Positions 25,112-32,947 of a stretch of DNA of 47,346 nucleotides are shown here, one piece after another. The position numbers and the translations under genes are program-made. Within the stretch, counting starts at the first letter, position 1. Each line of letters begins with the position of its first letter. The stretch comes from CAZHBA01 sp964530225. GTDB taxonomy: Bacteria; Pseudomonadota; Alphaproteobacteria; UBA6615. Below the pieces are notes generated by a model that saw only the letters and a list, made by a program, of their open reading frames with translations, was not told the DNA's origin and ran no database searches. Where the stretch lies: NCBI GenBank assembly GCA_964530225.1, contig CAZHBA010000129.1, forward strand, positions 1-47,346, read 5' to 3'.

Positions 25112-25912
25112 ATGAAACTAACCAGCGAACAACTCGCGACATTCGACCAGGAAGGCTGGGTCTTCCTGCCGAAAACGTTCTCACCGGAAGAGGTCGGTGT
25201 GCTCACTGCCGAAGTGCCAAAAATCTTCGCCATGCACCGCGACGAAGTGTGGCGCGAAAAAGACGGCGCTGCCGTGCGCACCGCATTTGCCGCGCATACC
25301 TATAACGAGGCGTTCCGCCGTCTTGGCGCCCATCCGCGCCTGCTGGAACCGGTTATGCAACTGGTCGATGGACCGGTCTACATGCACCAGTTCAAGATCA
25401 ACGGCAAAGCCGCCTTCGACGGCGATGTCTGGCAGTGGCACCAGGACTACGGCACCTGGGCGCGCGACGATTTGATGCCCGAACCGCGGGCGATGAATAT
25501 CGCGCTGTTCCTGGAGGACGTTACCGAATTCAACGGCGCGCTAATGTTCATCCCGCGCAGTCACAAATCCGGCGTCATCGAGGCCGGGCACGACACGTTG
25601 ACCACGTCCTATCCGCTATGGACGCTAGACAAGGAAACCGTCACCCAGTTGGCCGAAGAAGGCGGCATGGTCGCACCACATGGCAAAGCCGGCTCGGTAC
25701 TGCTGTTCCATTCGAACCTGGTGCACGCTTCGCCGGGCAATATCAGTCCTTGGGATCGCACCATCGTCTATCTGAGCTTGTGTCATATCGATAATCACAT
25801 CCGCCAGTTCAAACGGGCGGAATGGATCGCCCACCGCGATTTTACCCCAATCGAGCCCCTGCCCAACGATTGCCTGCTGGAATTGGCGCGGGGAAACTTC
25901 ACCCCCACCTAA
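25112..25912 (+). CDS. Phytanoyl-CoA dioxygenase (PhyH) family protein
   Basis: About 266 residues from the ATG at 25112 (MKLTSEQLATFDQEGWVFLPKTF, the typical PhyH opening); the open frame upstream to 24902 is not family-like. It is a non-heme Fe(II)/2-oxoglutarate oxygenase: the metal ligands are H and D in WQWHQDYGTW and a distal H in FHSNLVHASPGN, and the 2-oxoglutarate arginine is expected in DRTIVYLSL. Substrate unknown; relatives include ectoine hydroxylase. Stands in an accessory block. Interesting in context because it consumes 2-oxoglutarate in a genome that has lost this copy of 2-oxoglutarate dehydrogenase. Confidence 0.85.
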   Translation: MKLTSEQLATFDQEGWVFLPKTFSPEEVGVLTAEVPKIFAMHRDEVWREKDGAAVRTAFAAHTYNEAFRRLGAHPRLLEPVMQLVDGPVYMHQFKINGKAAFDGDVWQWHQDYGTWARDDLMPEPRAMNIALFLEDVTEFNGALMFIPRSHKSGVIEAGHDTLTTSYPLWTLDKETVTQLAEEGGMVAPHGKAGSVLLFHSNLVHASPGNISPWDRTIVYLSLCHIDNHIRQFKRAEWIAHRDFTPIEPLPNDCLLELARGNFTPT

Positions 25913-25934
25913 ACCCTCTCCCACAAGGGGGGGT
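25901..25934. repeat. C/G-rich palindromic element between convergent genes
   Basis: ACCCCC (25901-25906) faces GGGGGT (25929-25934) around an internal CCCTCTCCCACAAGGGG. Such CCCTCTCCC/AAGGGGG elements are widely dispersed between genes in many Proteobacteria. It overlaps the PhyH stop codon and could serve as a terminator for both convergent genes. Only one copy is seen in the window. Confidence 0.4.
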
Positions 25935-25943
25935 AAATATCTG

Positions 25944-26501
25944 CTATTTCTTGAACGGCGGTCGCTCAATGCCCTCTTCGATGGGCACTTGCATCACCGT
26001 GCAGAAGGTGCCGATGAGTTGGTAGTATCCGACCATCACCGTCAGATCGACCAGCCCCTGCCCGCCCAGAGCGGTGCGTAGTTCGTCGATCAATGCATCG
26101 CCGACGGGCTGGTTGGTGGCGGTCAAGCGGGAAAACTTCAATGCCGGACCCACCGGCGACGGTAGTTCCTCGGCCACCGGGGTGCCGACTGCCGCTCGCA
26201 TATCGTCGGGCATGCGGTGGATGTGGTGGCACCATTCGTACAGATTGCCGACTTCCTGCGACACGGTGCAGATAATCATTTCGCGCAAGACCTCGTCGAG
26301 GGCACTGTGGAAACGCACATGCTCGCCGACCGAGGCCACCGCCTGCAACGCGCCGGGACTGTGCCCCATCATGCCAAACAGATCAGGCATGAAAGGCATT
26401 TTGCGCGATTCCATAATGTGGTCGAAAATCTCCACCTTATCGGCGGAAAATTCTTCGCGCGCAACGCTGCTGACACGGGCGTTTTCTAAATAATTAGTCA
26501 T
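25944..26501 (-). CDS. Carboxymuconolactone decarboxylase-like (AhpD fold) protein
   Basis: 185 residues, all helical. PDLFGMMGHSPGALQAVASVGEHVRFHSALDEVLREMIICTVSQEVGNLYEWCHHIH is the CMD core. The CxxC pair found in AhpD-type peroxidase partners is replaced by a single cysteine (EWCHHIH), so disulfide reductase chemistry is unlikely. A second half GLVDLTVMVGYYQLIGTF repeats the family helix pattern. Proteins of this kind are often in catabolic clusters, with unknown substrate. It is divergent from the COG4091 gene. Confidence 0.82.
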   Translation of the reverse strand: MTNYLENARVSSVAREEFSADKVEIFDHIMESRKMPFMPDLFGMMGHSPGALQAVASVGEHVRFHSALDEVLREMIICTVSQEVGNLYEWCHHIHRMPDDMRAAVGTPVAEELPSPVGPALKFSRLTATNQPVGDALIDELRTALGGQGLVDLTVMVGYYQLIGTFCTVMQVPIEEGIERPPFKK

Positions 26502-26585
26502 CTGCTTCCTCCCTGTACGCCTCCTAGCATATTATATTGTCGTTTTATGCATAACAGAATAACGGCATATGGAAAATAGTGCGCC

Positions 26586-27896
26586 ATGAACCTGCATCGC
26601 ATGCTGCTCGACCGCGAAGCGGCAGAAAATCCCGTGCGCGCCGCCCTTATCGGCGCTGGCAAGTTCGGCACCATGTATCTGTCGCAGGCTAGCCGTACCC
26701 CCGGCATTGAAATCACCGCATTAGCTGACTTGGATCCGGCGCGCGCCAAAGACGCATGTGTCCGCGCCAACATCGGCGAGCCGCTTATTACCGACGACGC
26801 CATGGCGGTGGTCGCTAGTGACAGCGTCGATGTGGTGATCGACGCCACCGGTAGCCCTGCCGCCGGCATCTCCCACGCGCTGGCCTGCTGCGAGCACGGC
26901 AAGCATATTGTCATGGTCAATGTCGAAGCCGACGCGCTGGCCGGGCCGCTGCTCGCCGAGCGGGCACGACAAGCGGGGATCGTCTATTCGCTAGCCTATG
27001 GCGATCAGCCGGCGCTTATCTGCGAACAAGTGGATTGGGCGCGCACCATCGGTCTCGACGTGATCGCCGCCGGCAAGGGTACCAAATATCTCGACGGCTA
27101 CCACTATGTAACTCCCGACGATGTCTGGCAGCATTACGGGCTGACGTCCGAGCAAGCGGCGGCCGGCGGCATGAACCCGCAGATGTTCAATTCCTTCCTC
27201 GACGGCACCAAGTCGGCGATCGAAATGGCCGCCGTCGCCAACGCCACCGGTCTCACCCCCGCCCCCACCGGCTTGGCCTTCCCGCCGGTCGGTGTGCAAG
27301 ACCTGCCGCACATCATGCGGCCCGAGGCCGAGGGCGGGCGGCTGCATCACAAAGGACAGGTCGAGGTGATCTCATCGGAGGAACGCGACGGCCGCCACGT
27401 CGTCGGCGATTTGCGCTGGGGCGTCTATGTGGTGTTCGAGGCGCCGAGCGACTACGTCGCCGCGTGCTTCACTGAATATGGCCTGCTGACCGATACTACC
27501 TGCCGCTATTCGGCGCTGTGGAAGCCCTATCACCTGATCGGCCTCGAGCTGGGTATCTCGGTCGCCAGCATCGCCTTGCGCAGTGAACCAACCGGCCAGC
27601 CCACCGGGTTCAGGGGCGACGCCGTGGCAACGACCAAGCGCGATCTGCAAGCGGGCGAGAAGCTCGACGGCGAAGGCGGTTACACCGTCTACGGCAAGCT
27701 GATGCCGGCCGAAGATAGTTTGGCGTGCGGTGGATTACCCATCGGCCTGGCCCACGACGTGACACTGAAGACCGCCGTCGCCAAAGATCAGTCGGTGACT
27801 TGGGCAAACGTCGATATCGACGCTACCAGCCAGGCGGTACAGGTGCGCCGCGAGATGGAGGCGATGTTCAGCGGACGGGCCGCTGCAGCGCAATAG
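26586..27896 (+). CDS. NAD(P)-binding homoserine dehydrogenase-like protein with SAF domain (COG4091)
   Basis: 436 residues. The N-terminal Rossmann fold is RAALIGAGKFGTMYLSQ near residues 19-35, with NVEADALAGPLLAERARQAG, YSLAYGDQPALICEQVDWAR and GKGTKYLDGYHYVTPDD typical of the COG4091 family. The C-terminal SAF-type segment is ATTKRDLQAGEKLDGEGGYTVYGKL. The family is called predicted homoserine dehydrogenase but is distinct from ThrA/Hom and its reaction is not established. It forms the right end of the accessory block before zapE. Confidence 0.85.
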   Translation: MNLHRMLLDREAAENPVRAALIGAGKFGTMYLSQASRTPGIEITALADLDPARAKDACVRANIGEPLITDDAMAVVASDSVDVVIDATGSPAAGISHALACCEHGKHIVMVNVEADALAGPLLAERARQAGIVYSLAYGDQPALICEQVDWARTIGLDVIAAGKGTKYLDGYHYVTPDDVWQHYGLTSEQAAAGGMNPQMFNSFLDGTKSAIEMAAVANATGLTPAPTGLAFPPVGVQDLPHIMRPEAEGGRLHHKGQVEVISSEERDGRHVVGDLRWGVYVVFEAPSDYVAACFTEYGLLTDTTCRYSALWKPYHLIGLELGISVASIALRSEPTGQPTGFRGDAVATTKRDLQAGEKLDGEGGYTVYGKLMPAEDSLACGGLPIGLAHDVTLKTAVAKDQSVTWANVDIDATSQAVQVRREMEAMFSGRAAAAQ

Positions 27897-27959
27897 ATTA
27901 CTGGCGGGCCGTAAAGGTGGTTGCGCGAACTGGTTACGCATCGTAAGGAACGCGCCGCC

Positions 27960-29108
27960 ATGCCCGAGGGAACCATCGATACCGAGTCGGAGATCGAACT
28001 GCCACTGCAGCGCTATCGAACGTTGCGCCGCATCGGCGAGATCAAGGCCGATCCGGTCCAGGAACTGGGTGCAGAGAAGCTGCAAAGCCTTCACCATGCC
28101 CTGAACGGTTATCAGCCCGCCGAGGGCACCTGGCTGGCTAGCTGGAAGGACCGCTTCGGGCTAGGCCGCAGCACCAACGAGCCGCCCCAGGGGCTGTATA
28201 TCTTTGGACCGGTCGGGCGCGGCAAATCAATGCTGATGGATTTGTTCTTCGATTCAGCGCCGGTCGAGCGTAAACGCCGGGTGCATTTCCACGCTTTCAT
28301 GCTCGAAATCCAGGAACGCCTTACCGAGGAACGCCGGACGGCCAAGCGCGACGACCCGTTGATGGCAGTCGCCTCGGATATCGCCAACGAAACTTGGCTG
28401 ATGTGTTTCGACGAATTTCACGTGATCAATATCGCTGACGCCATGATCCTAGGGCGGCTATTCCTGGACCTGTTCGAGCGTGGCGTGGTCGTCGTCGCGA
28501 CGTCGAATTCCGCCCCCCAGGAACTTTACCAAGGCGGCTTGCAGCGCGACCGGTTCCTGCCTTTCATCGACCTTATCTGCGAGCGTCTCGACGTGCTCGA
28601 CATCGGCAACGGCGTCGATTTCCGCCTCGACCGATTGAAAGGCCAGCCGGTCTATCACATGCCGCTGGGTGCGGCGGCTACCAAACGGCTCAATACGGCG
28701 TTCGAAACCCTCACCGACGCCGCCAAAGGCCAAGCCGTGGAACTGACCGTGCTGGGCCGCACGGTGACCGTGCCCATCGCCGCGCGCGGGGTGGCGCGCT
28801 TTACCTTCGACGAACTGTGTCGCGAGCCGCGCGCAGCGCCCGACTTCCTGGCCATCGCCACCCGCTTCCATGCCGTCATCATCGATGGCATTCCCAAACT
28901 CTCGGCCCAGGAGCGTGAGGTTGCCAAACGGTTCGTCGTGCTCATCGACACTTTGTACGAACACCGGGTCAATCTGTTCGCCAGCGCCGAGGTCGTTCCC
29001 GGCGAAATCTACCCCGCCGGCGACACCGCCTTCGAGTTCAAACGCACATCGTCGCGGTTAATCGAGATGCAAGCCGAGGACTACATCACCGCGCCGCATT
29101 TAACTTAG
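27960..29108 (+). CDS. zapE: Cell division protein ZapE (AFG1-like ATPase)
   Basis: About 382 residues from the ATG at 27960 (AAGGA at 27945 or so); a TTG at 27921 only adds a non-conserved tail. P-loop ATPase: Walker A GPVGRGKSM at residues 83-91, Walker B LMCFDEFHV, then sensor VVATSNSAPQELYQGGLQRDRFLPFI, all characteristic of AFG1/ZapE. In E. coli ZapE acts at the late division ring; the mitochondrial homologue handles respiratory proteins. Its usual alphaproteobacterial place is between sdhB and mdh, as here apart from the inserted accessory block. Confidence 0.92.
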   Translation: MPEGTIDTESEIELPLQRYRTLRRIGEIKADPVQELGAEKLQSLHHALNGYQPAEGTWLASWKDRFGLGRSTNEPPQGLYIFGPVGRGKSMLMDLFFDSAPVERKRRVHFHAFMLEIQERLTEERRTAKRDDPLMAVASDIANETWLMCFDEFHVINIADAMILGRLFLDLFERGVVVVATSNSAPQELYQGGLQRDRFLPFIDLICERLDVLDIGNGVDFRLDRLKGQPVYHMPLGAAATKRLNTAFETLTDAAKGQAVELTVLGRTVTVPIAARGVARFTFDELCREPRAAPDFLAIATRFHAVIIDGIPKLSAQEREVAKRFVVLIDTLYEHRVNLFASAEVVPGEIYPAGDTAFEFKRTSSRLIEMQAEDYITAPHLT

Positions 29109-29169
29109 CCGGTACGGCACAGAAACCGTGTCGGGGCGCGGGTTGAACCCCCCGGCCATTCGCGTTACA

Positions 29170-29190
29170 CACCGCGCAGTTTGTGCGGTG
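29170..29190. promoter_or_regulatory. 9-bp hairpin in the mdh leader
   Basis: CACCGCGCA / TGTGCGGTG with loop GTT: a perfect stem with one G-U pair, 58 bases before the mdh start. No T-run, so it is more likely an operator or mRNA structure than a terminator. The 139-bp gap 29109-29247 holds no other clear feature. Confidence 0.35.
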
Positions 29191-29247
29191 CAACCAGCGT
29201 TGACACCGCGTCCTCACCTTAAGTTGACATGCTGGGATACCCCATTT

Positions 29248-30219
29248 ATGGCTCGCAATAAAATCGCATTGATCGGCGCCGGAAATATCGGCGGCACATT
29301 GGCCCATCTGATCGGCCTCAAGGAATTGGGCGACGTCGTTCTGTTCGACATCGTAAAGGGTATGCCCGCAGGCAAAGCGCTTGATCTTGTCGAATCGTCG
29401 CCGGTCGAGGGTTTCGACGCCGCTATGAAGGGCACCAGCAGCTACAGCGCTATCCGCCGCGCCGACGTAGTGATCGTCACCGCCGGCGTGGCGCGCCGGC
29501 CGGGCATGAGCCGCGATGATCTAATCGGGATCAACACCGGCGTCATGCAGACGGTCGGCGCGGGCATCAAAAAATACTGCCCCAACGCCTTCGTCATCTG
29601 CATCACCAACCCGCTCGACGCCATGGTCGGCGTGCTGCGCACCGCCGCGGGACTGCGTCCCAACAAATGCGTCGGCATGGCCGGCGTGCTCGACAGCGCC
29701 CGCTTCCGCCATTTCCTGGCTGAAGAGTTCAACGTGTCGGTCGAGGACGTCACCGCCTTCGTACTCGGTGGCCACGGCGATACTATGGTACCGCTGACGC
29801 GCTATTCTACGGTCGCCGGCATCCCCCTACCCGATCTGGTCAAGATGGGCTGGACGACGCAAAAACGCCTCGACGCGATTGTAGAGCGCACCCGCATGGG
29901 AGGTGGCGAGATCGTCCAGTTGCTGGGCACTGGGTCGGCTTTCTATGCTCCCGCATCATCTGCGGTCGCCATGGCCGAGGCCTATCTGAAGGATAAAAAG
30001 CGCGTGCTGCCCGCCGCCGCGTATCTGACCGGCCAATACGGCGTCGAAAACATGTATGTGGGTGTCCCCGTGGTCGTCGGCGCCAGCGGGATTGAGCGCA
30101 TTGTCGAGGTCAAGTTCACGGCGCCCGAGCGCGCCGCCTTCCGTAAATCGGTCAAGGCGGTGGAAAACCTGGTGGCAACTACGAAAAAACTGCAGCGCGA
30201 ATCAAAAAAAAAGCGCTAG
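29248..30219 (+). CDS. mdh: Malate dehydrogenase
   Basis: NAD-dependent malate/oxaloacetate interconversion in the TCA cycle. 323 residues from the ATG at 29248; earlier in-frame codons are unrelated to the family. LDH-like class: MARNKIALIGAGNIGGTLA with GxGxxG at residues 10-15, DIVKGMPAGKALD gives NAD specificity (D after the second strand), ITNPLDAMV follows, and the catalytic histidine is H176 in GGHGDTM. Substrate arginines are in the ARRPGMSRDDL loop. Confidence 0.96.
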   Translation: MARNKIALIGAGNIGGTLAHLIGLKELGDVVLFDIVKGMPAGKALDLVESSPVEGFDAAMKGTSSYSAIRRADVVIVTAGVARRPGMSRDDLIGINTGVMQTVGAGIKKYCPNAFVICITNPLDAMVGVLRTAAGLRPNKCVGMAGVLDSARFRHFLAEEFNVSVEDVTAFVLGGHGDTMVPLTRYSTVAGIPLPDLVKMGWTTQKRLDAIVERTRMGGGEIVQLLGTGSAFYAPASSAVAMAEAYLKDKKRVLPAAAYLTGQYGVENMYVGVPVVVGASGIERIVEVKFTAPERAAFRKSVKAVENLVATTKKLQRESKKKR

Positions 30220-30234
30220 CTGACTGAATTGCAA

Positions 30235-30269
30235 ACGCACTGTTAGGGATCGAACGGTCATAAGTGCGT
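30235..30269. promoter_or_regulatory. Inverted repeat between mdh and sucC
   Basis: ACGCACT (30235-30241) and AGTGCGT (30263-30269) are perfect 7-bp arms 21 bases apart in the 85-bp gap. Spacing fits either a weak stem-loop or a protein-binding dyad. Confidence 0.3.
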
Positions 30270-30304
30270 ACTTTGAAACTCGCCGAATTGGATAGGCGTT
30301 TCGA

Positions 30305-31501
30305 ATGAATATTCATGAGTACCAGGCCAAAGCCCTGTTAGCGACCTATGGCGTCGCGGTGCCGCGCGGCGGCGTCGCCTGTACGCCAGACGAGGCCGTC
30401 AAGGTGGCACAAGATCTCGGCGGCGACGTGTGGATCGTGAAGTCACAGATTCACGCTGGCGGCCGCGGCGCCGGCCGCTTTGCCAACGAACCCAACGGCG
30501 ACGGCGGTGTCCGCCTGGCGAAAAGCGCCGACGAGGTGAAAGCAAACGCCGCGGCAATGCTTGGCCAGATCCTGGTTACCAAACAAACCGGCCCCAACGG
30601 CAAGGAAGTAAGGCGGGTTTATATCGAGGAAGGCTACGACATCGGCCGCGAGCTCTACATCTCCATGTTGGTCGACCGCAGCAATTCGCGCATCACCATT
30701 ATCGCGTCAACAGAGGGCGGCATGGATATCGAAGCCATCGCCCACAATACACCAGAAAAAATTCTTACCGTGGCGATCGATCCGGTAACCGGATTTATGC
30801 CCTTCCACGCGCGCAAAATCGCGTTTGGGTTGGGGCTTGTGGGCGACCAGGTCAAGAGCGCCTCGAAGCTGCTTTCCGGGCTTTATACGGCGTTCGCTGA
30901 ACTGGACGGCTCGCTGGTGGAGATCAATCCACTAGTGGTCACAGGCGCCGGCGAGGTTATTGCGCTCGACGCCAAAATGAACTTCGACGACAACGCGCTC
31001 TACCGCCAGCCCAAGGTGATGGAACTGCGCGACGAGAACGAAGAAGACCCCATGGAGTTGGAAGCGTCGAAACACGACCTCAACTACATTAAGCTCGACG
31101 GTGCGATCGGCTGCATGGTCAACGGTGCCGGCCTGGCCATGGCGACCATGGACATCATCAAGCTGTACGGTAGCCAGCCGGCAAACTTTCTCGATGTCGG
31201 CGGCGCAGCGACCAAGGAGCGCGTCACCGCGGCGTTCAAGATCATCCTGTCCGACCCCAACGTCGAAGGCATCATGATCAACATTTTTGGTGGTATCATG
31301 CGCTGCGATGTTATCGCTGAGGGTGTCGTCGCCGCAGCCCGTGAGGTTGCCCTGCACGTCCCCCTGGTCGTCCGGCTCGAAGGTACGAATGTCGATTTAG
31401 GTAAGCAAATCCTCGCCGATTCGGGCCTACCGATCCTGTCGGCGGACAATCTGGCGGACGCAGCGGAAAAGGTCGTAAACGCCGTAAAAAAGGCGGCTTG
31501 A
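30305..31501 (+). CDS. sucC: Succinyl-CoA synthetase beta subunit
   Basis: Beta subunit of the ADP-forming enzyme that makes ATP or GTP while converting succinyl-CoA to succinate. 398 residues. MNIHEYQAKALLATYGVAVPRG is the family N-terminus, then the ATP-grasp domain (WIVKSQIHAGGRGAG) and the phosphohistidine-facing loop in the C-terminal domain (NGAGLAMATMDIIKLYG, FLDVGGAA, INIFGGIMRCDVIAEGV). Intact. Followed by sucD after 3 bases. Confidence 0.97.
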   Translation: MNIHEYQAKALLATYGVAVPRGGVACTPDEAVKVAQDLGGDVWIVKSQIHAGGRGAGRFANEPNGDGGVRLAKSADEVKANAAAMLGQILVTKQTGPNGKEVRRVYIEEGYDIGRELYISMLVDRSNSRITIIASTEGGMDIEAIAHNTPEKILTVAIDPVTGFMPFHARKIAFGLGLVGDQVKSASKLLSGLYTAFAELDGSLVEINPLVVTGAGEVIALDAKMNFDDNALYRQPKVMELRDENEEDPMELEASKHDLNYIKLDGAIGCMVNGAGLAMATMDIIKLYGSQPANFLDVGGAATKERVTAAFKIILSDPNVEGIMINIFGGIMRCDVIAEGVVAAAREVALHVPLVVRLEGTNVDLGKQILADSGLPILSADNLADAAEKVVNAVKKAA

Positions 31502-31504
31502 CCC

Positions 31505-32380
31505 ATGGCTGTACTGGTCAATCGCGATACCAAGGTCATCTGCCAGGGCTTCACCGGGGCACAGGGCACGTTCCATTCCAAGCAGACAATCGCCTATGGT
31601 ACCCAGATGGTCGGCGGCGTGACGCCGGGCAAAGGTGGCACCACCCATCTCGACCTGCCGGTTTACGACACCGTCGACGAGGCGGTTGCTAAAACCGGCG
31701 CCAACGCTTCAGCGATCTACGTGCCACCGCCGTTCGCCAGCGATGCCATCCTGGAGTCAATCGACGCCGGTATAGAATTGGTGGTGTGCATTACCGAGGG
31801 CATCCCAGTAATCGACATGGTCAAGGTCAAACGTGCGCTAGACGGCTCGCAAACCCGCCTGATCGGCCCCAATTGCCCGGGCGTTATAACCCCGGACGAA
31901 TGCAAGATCGGCATCATGCCGGGCCACATCCACACCCGTGGGCGCGTTGGTATCGTTTCGCGCTCGGGCACACTAACCTACGAGGCCGTGGCGCAAACGA
32001 CCGCCGCCGGACTAGGACAGTCGACCTGCATCGGCATCGGCGGCGATCCGGTGAACGGTACTAGCTTCATCGACGCTATCTCCATGTTTCTTAACGATGA
32101 CGAGACCGAAGGCATCATCATGATCGGTGAAATCGGCGGTTCTGCTGAAGAAGAAGCTGCAGACTTTGTTAACCAATCGCCCGTAAAAAAGCCCATGATG
32201 GGGTTTATCGCCGGTGTAACCGCGCCTCCGGGCAAGCGTATGGGGCATGCCGGCGCTATAATCTCGGGGGGCCAAGGTACGGCCGAAGCTAAGATTGAGG
32301 CCATGAAATCGGCTGGATTTCATGTCGCGGACTCACCAGCAGCGCTCGGCAGCACCATGTTAAAGGCGTTGAACGGCTAG
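31505..32380 (+). CDS. sucD: Succinyl-CoA synthetase alpha subunit
   Basis: Alpha subunit, carries the CoA-binding Rossmann domain and the histidine phosphorylated during catalysis. 291 residues. GFTGAQGTFHSKQTIAYGT is the CoA-binding loop, NCPGVITPDECKIGIMPGHIH the conserved centre, and the active histidine is in GKRMGHAGAIISGG near residue 248. Intact. In this lineage sucA would normally follow; here only a scar follows after 69 bases. Confidence 0.97.
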   Translation: MAVLVNRDTKVICQGFTGAQGTFHSKQTIAYGTQMVGGVTPGKGGTTHLDLPVYDTVDEAVAKTGANASAIYVPPPFASDAILESIDAGIELVVCITEGIPVIDMVKVKRALDGSQTRLIGPNCPGVITPDECKIGIMPGHIHTRGRVGIVSRSGTLTYEAVAQTTAAGLGQSTCIGIGGDPVNGTSFIDAISMFLNDDETEGIIMIGEIGGSAEEEAADFVNQSPVKKPMMGFIAGVTAPPGKRMGHAGAIISGGQGTAEAKIEAMKSAGFHVADSPAALGSTMLKALNG

Positions 32381-32449
32381 CGGCGACGCAAAGCAACGCC
32401 TTAAGGCGCTGCAACATTGGAAAACGTGGCAGAACGCCGCGGATGATAA

Positions 32450-32637
32450 ATGGGCAGAATTATCCAACAAACGTCGTTTCTGAATGGCGCCAACGCGACA
32501 TTCGTTGCCGAAATATACGCCAAATACCTCGAGAATCCTGACAGCGTAGACCCCAGTTGACGCGACTTTTTCGCTATACTGCACAACGATGTGCGCGAGC
32601 TTCTGGACGAGCTAAGCGGCGCTAGCTGGGCACCCAC
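32450..32637 (+). pseudogene. sucA: N-terminal remnant of 2-oxoglutarate dehydrogenase E1
   Basis: An ATG at 32450 opens MGRIIQQTSFLNGANATF, then AEIYAKYLENPDSVDPS, the conserved SucA start. A TGA at 32558 stands exactly where the family has tryptophan (VDPSW). The frame then continues as RDFFAILHNDVRELLDELSGASWAP, again SucA-like, to about base 32637. The remaining 900 or so codons, including the thiamine diphosphate core, are absent. The gene lies in the normal place after sucD, so this is the relic of a sucCDAB-lpdA operon. Confidence 0.88.
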
Positions 32638-32940
32638 GCACGCGACAGCAAGCTGACCATGGCCAAGCTTACCGGCGACACCCTCACTATCACCAATGGC
32701 GGCATCTTCGGCTCGATGCTGTCGACGCCAGTTCTCAACCCGCCACAATCCGATATTCTGAGCATGCACAACATCGTCAAGTGCGGGGCGGTTATTGACG
32801 ACAAGATCGTCGCCCGGCCCATGATGTATGTGGCGTTGAGCTACGATCATCGTATTATCGACGGACGCGAGGCGGTCACCTTCCTGGTACGCATCAAGCA
32901 GGCTATAGAAGACCCGCAACGGCTATTAGTGGGGGTTTAA
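32638..32940 (+). pseudogene. sucB: C-terminal remnant of 2-oxoglutarate dehydrogenase E2
   Basis: From about 32638 the reading frame switches to RDSKLTMAKLTGDTLTITNGG, then STPVLNPPQSDILSMHNI and ARPMMYVALSYDHRIIDGREAVTF, ending at a TAA at 32938. This is the last ~100 residues of the dihydrolipoyl succinyltransferase catalytic domain, with the active-site DHRxxDG intact. The lipoyl domain, the E3-binding domain and the first part of the catalytic domain are missing. A 93-codon frame from ATG 32659 remains open and could still be translated, but cannot form a working E2. Confidence 0.88.
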
Positions 32941-32947
32941 AATCTCA

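Noticed and set aside
17216..32560. TGA read as tryptophan (genetic code change), since TGA replaces Trp in three dead genes
   Set aside because: Intact genes in the window use TGG for Trp and several end properly at TGA (argH, lysA, ftsX). TAG and TAA stops also appear in the same dead genes, and large deletions accompany two of them.
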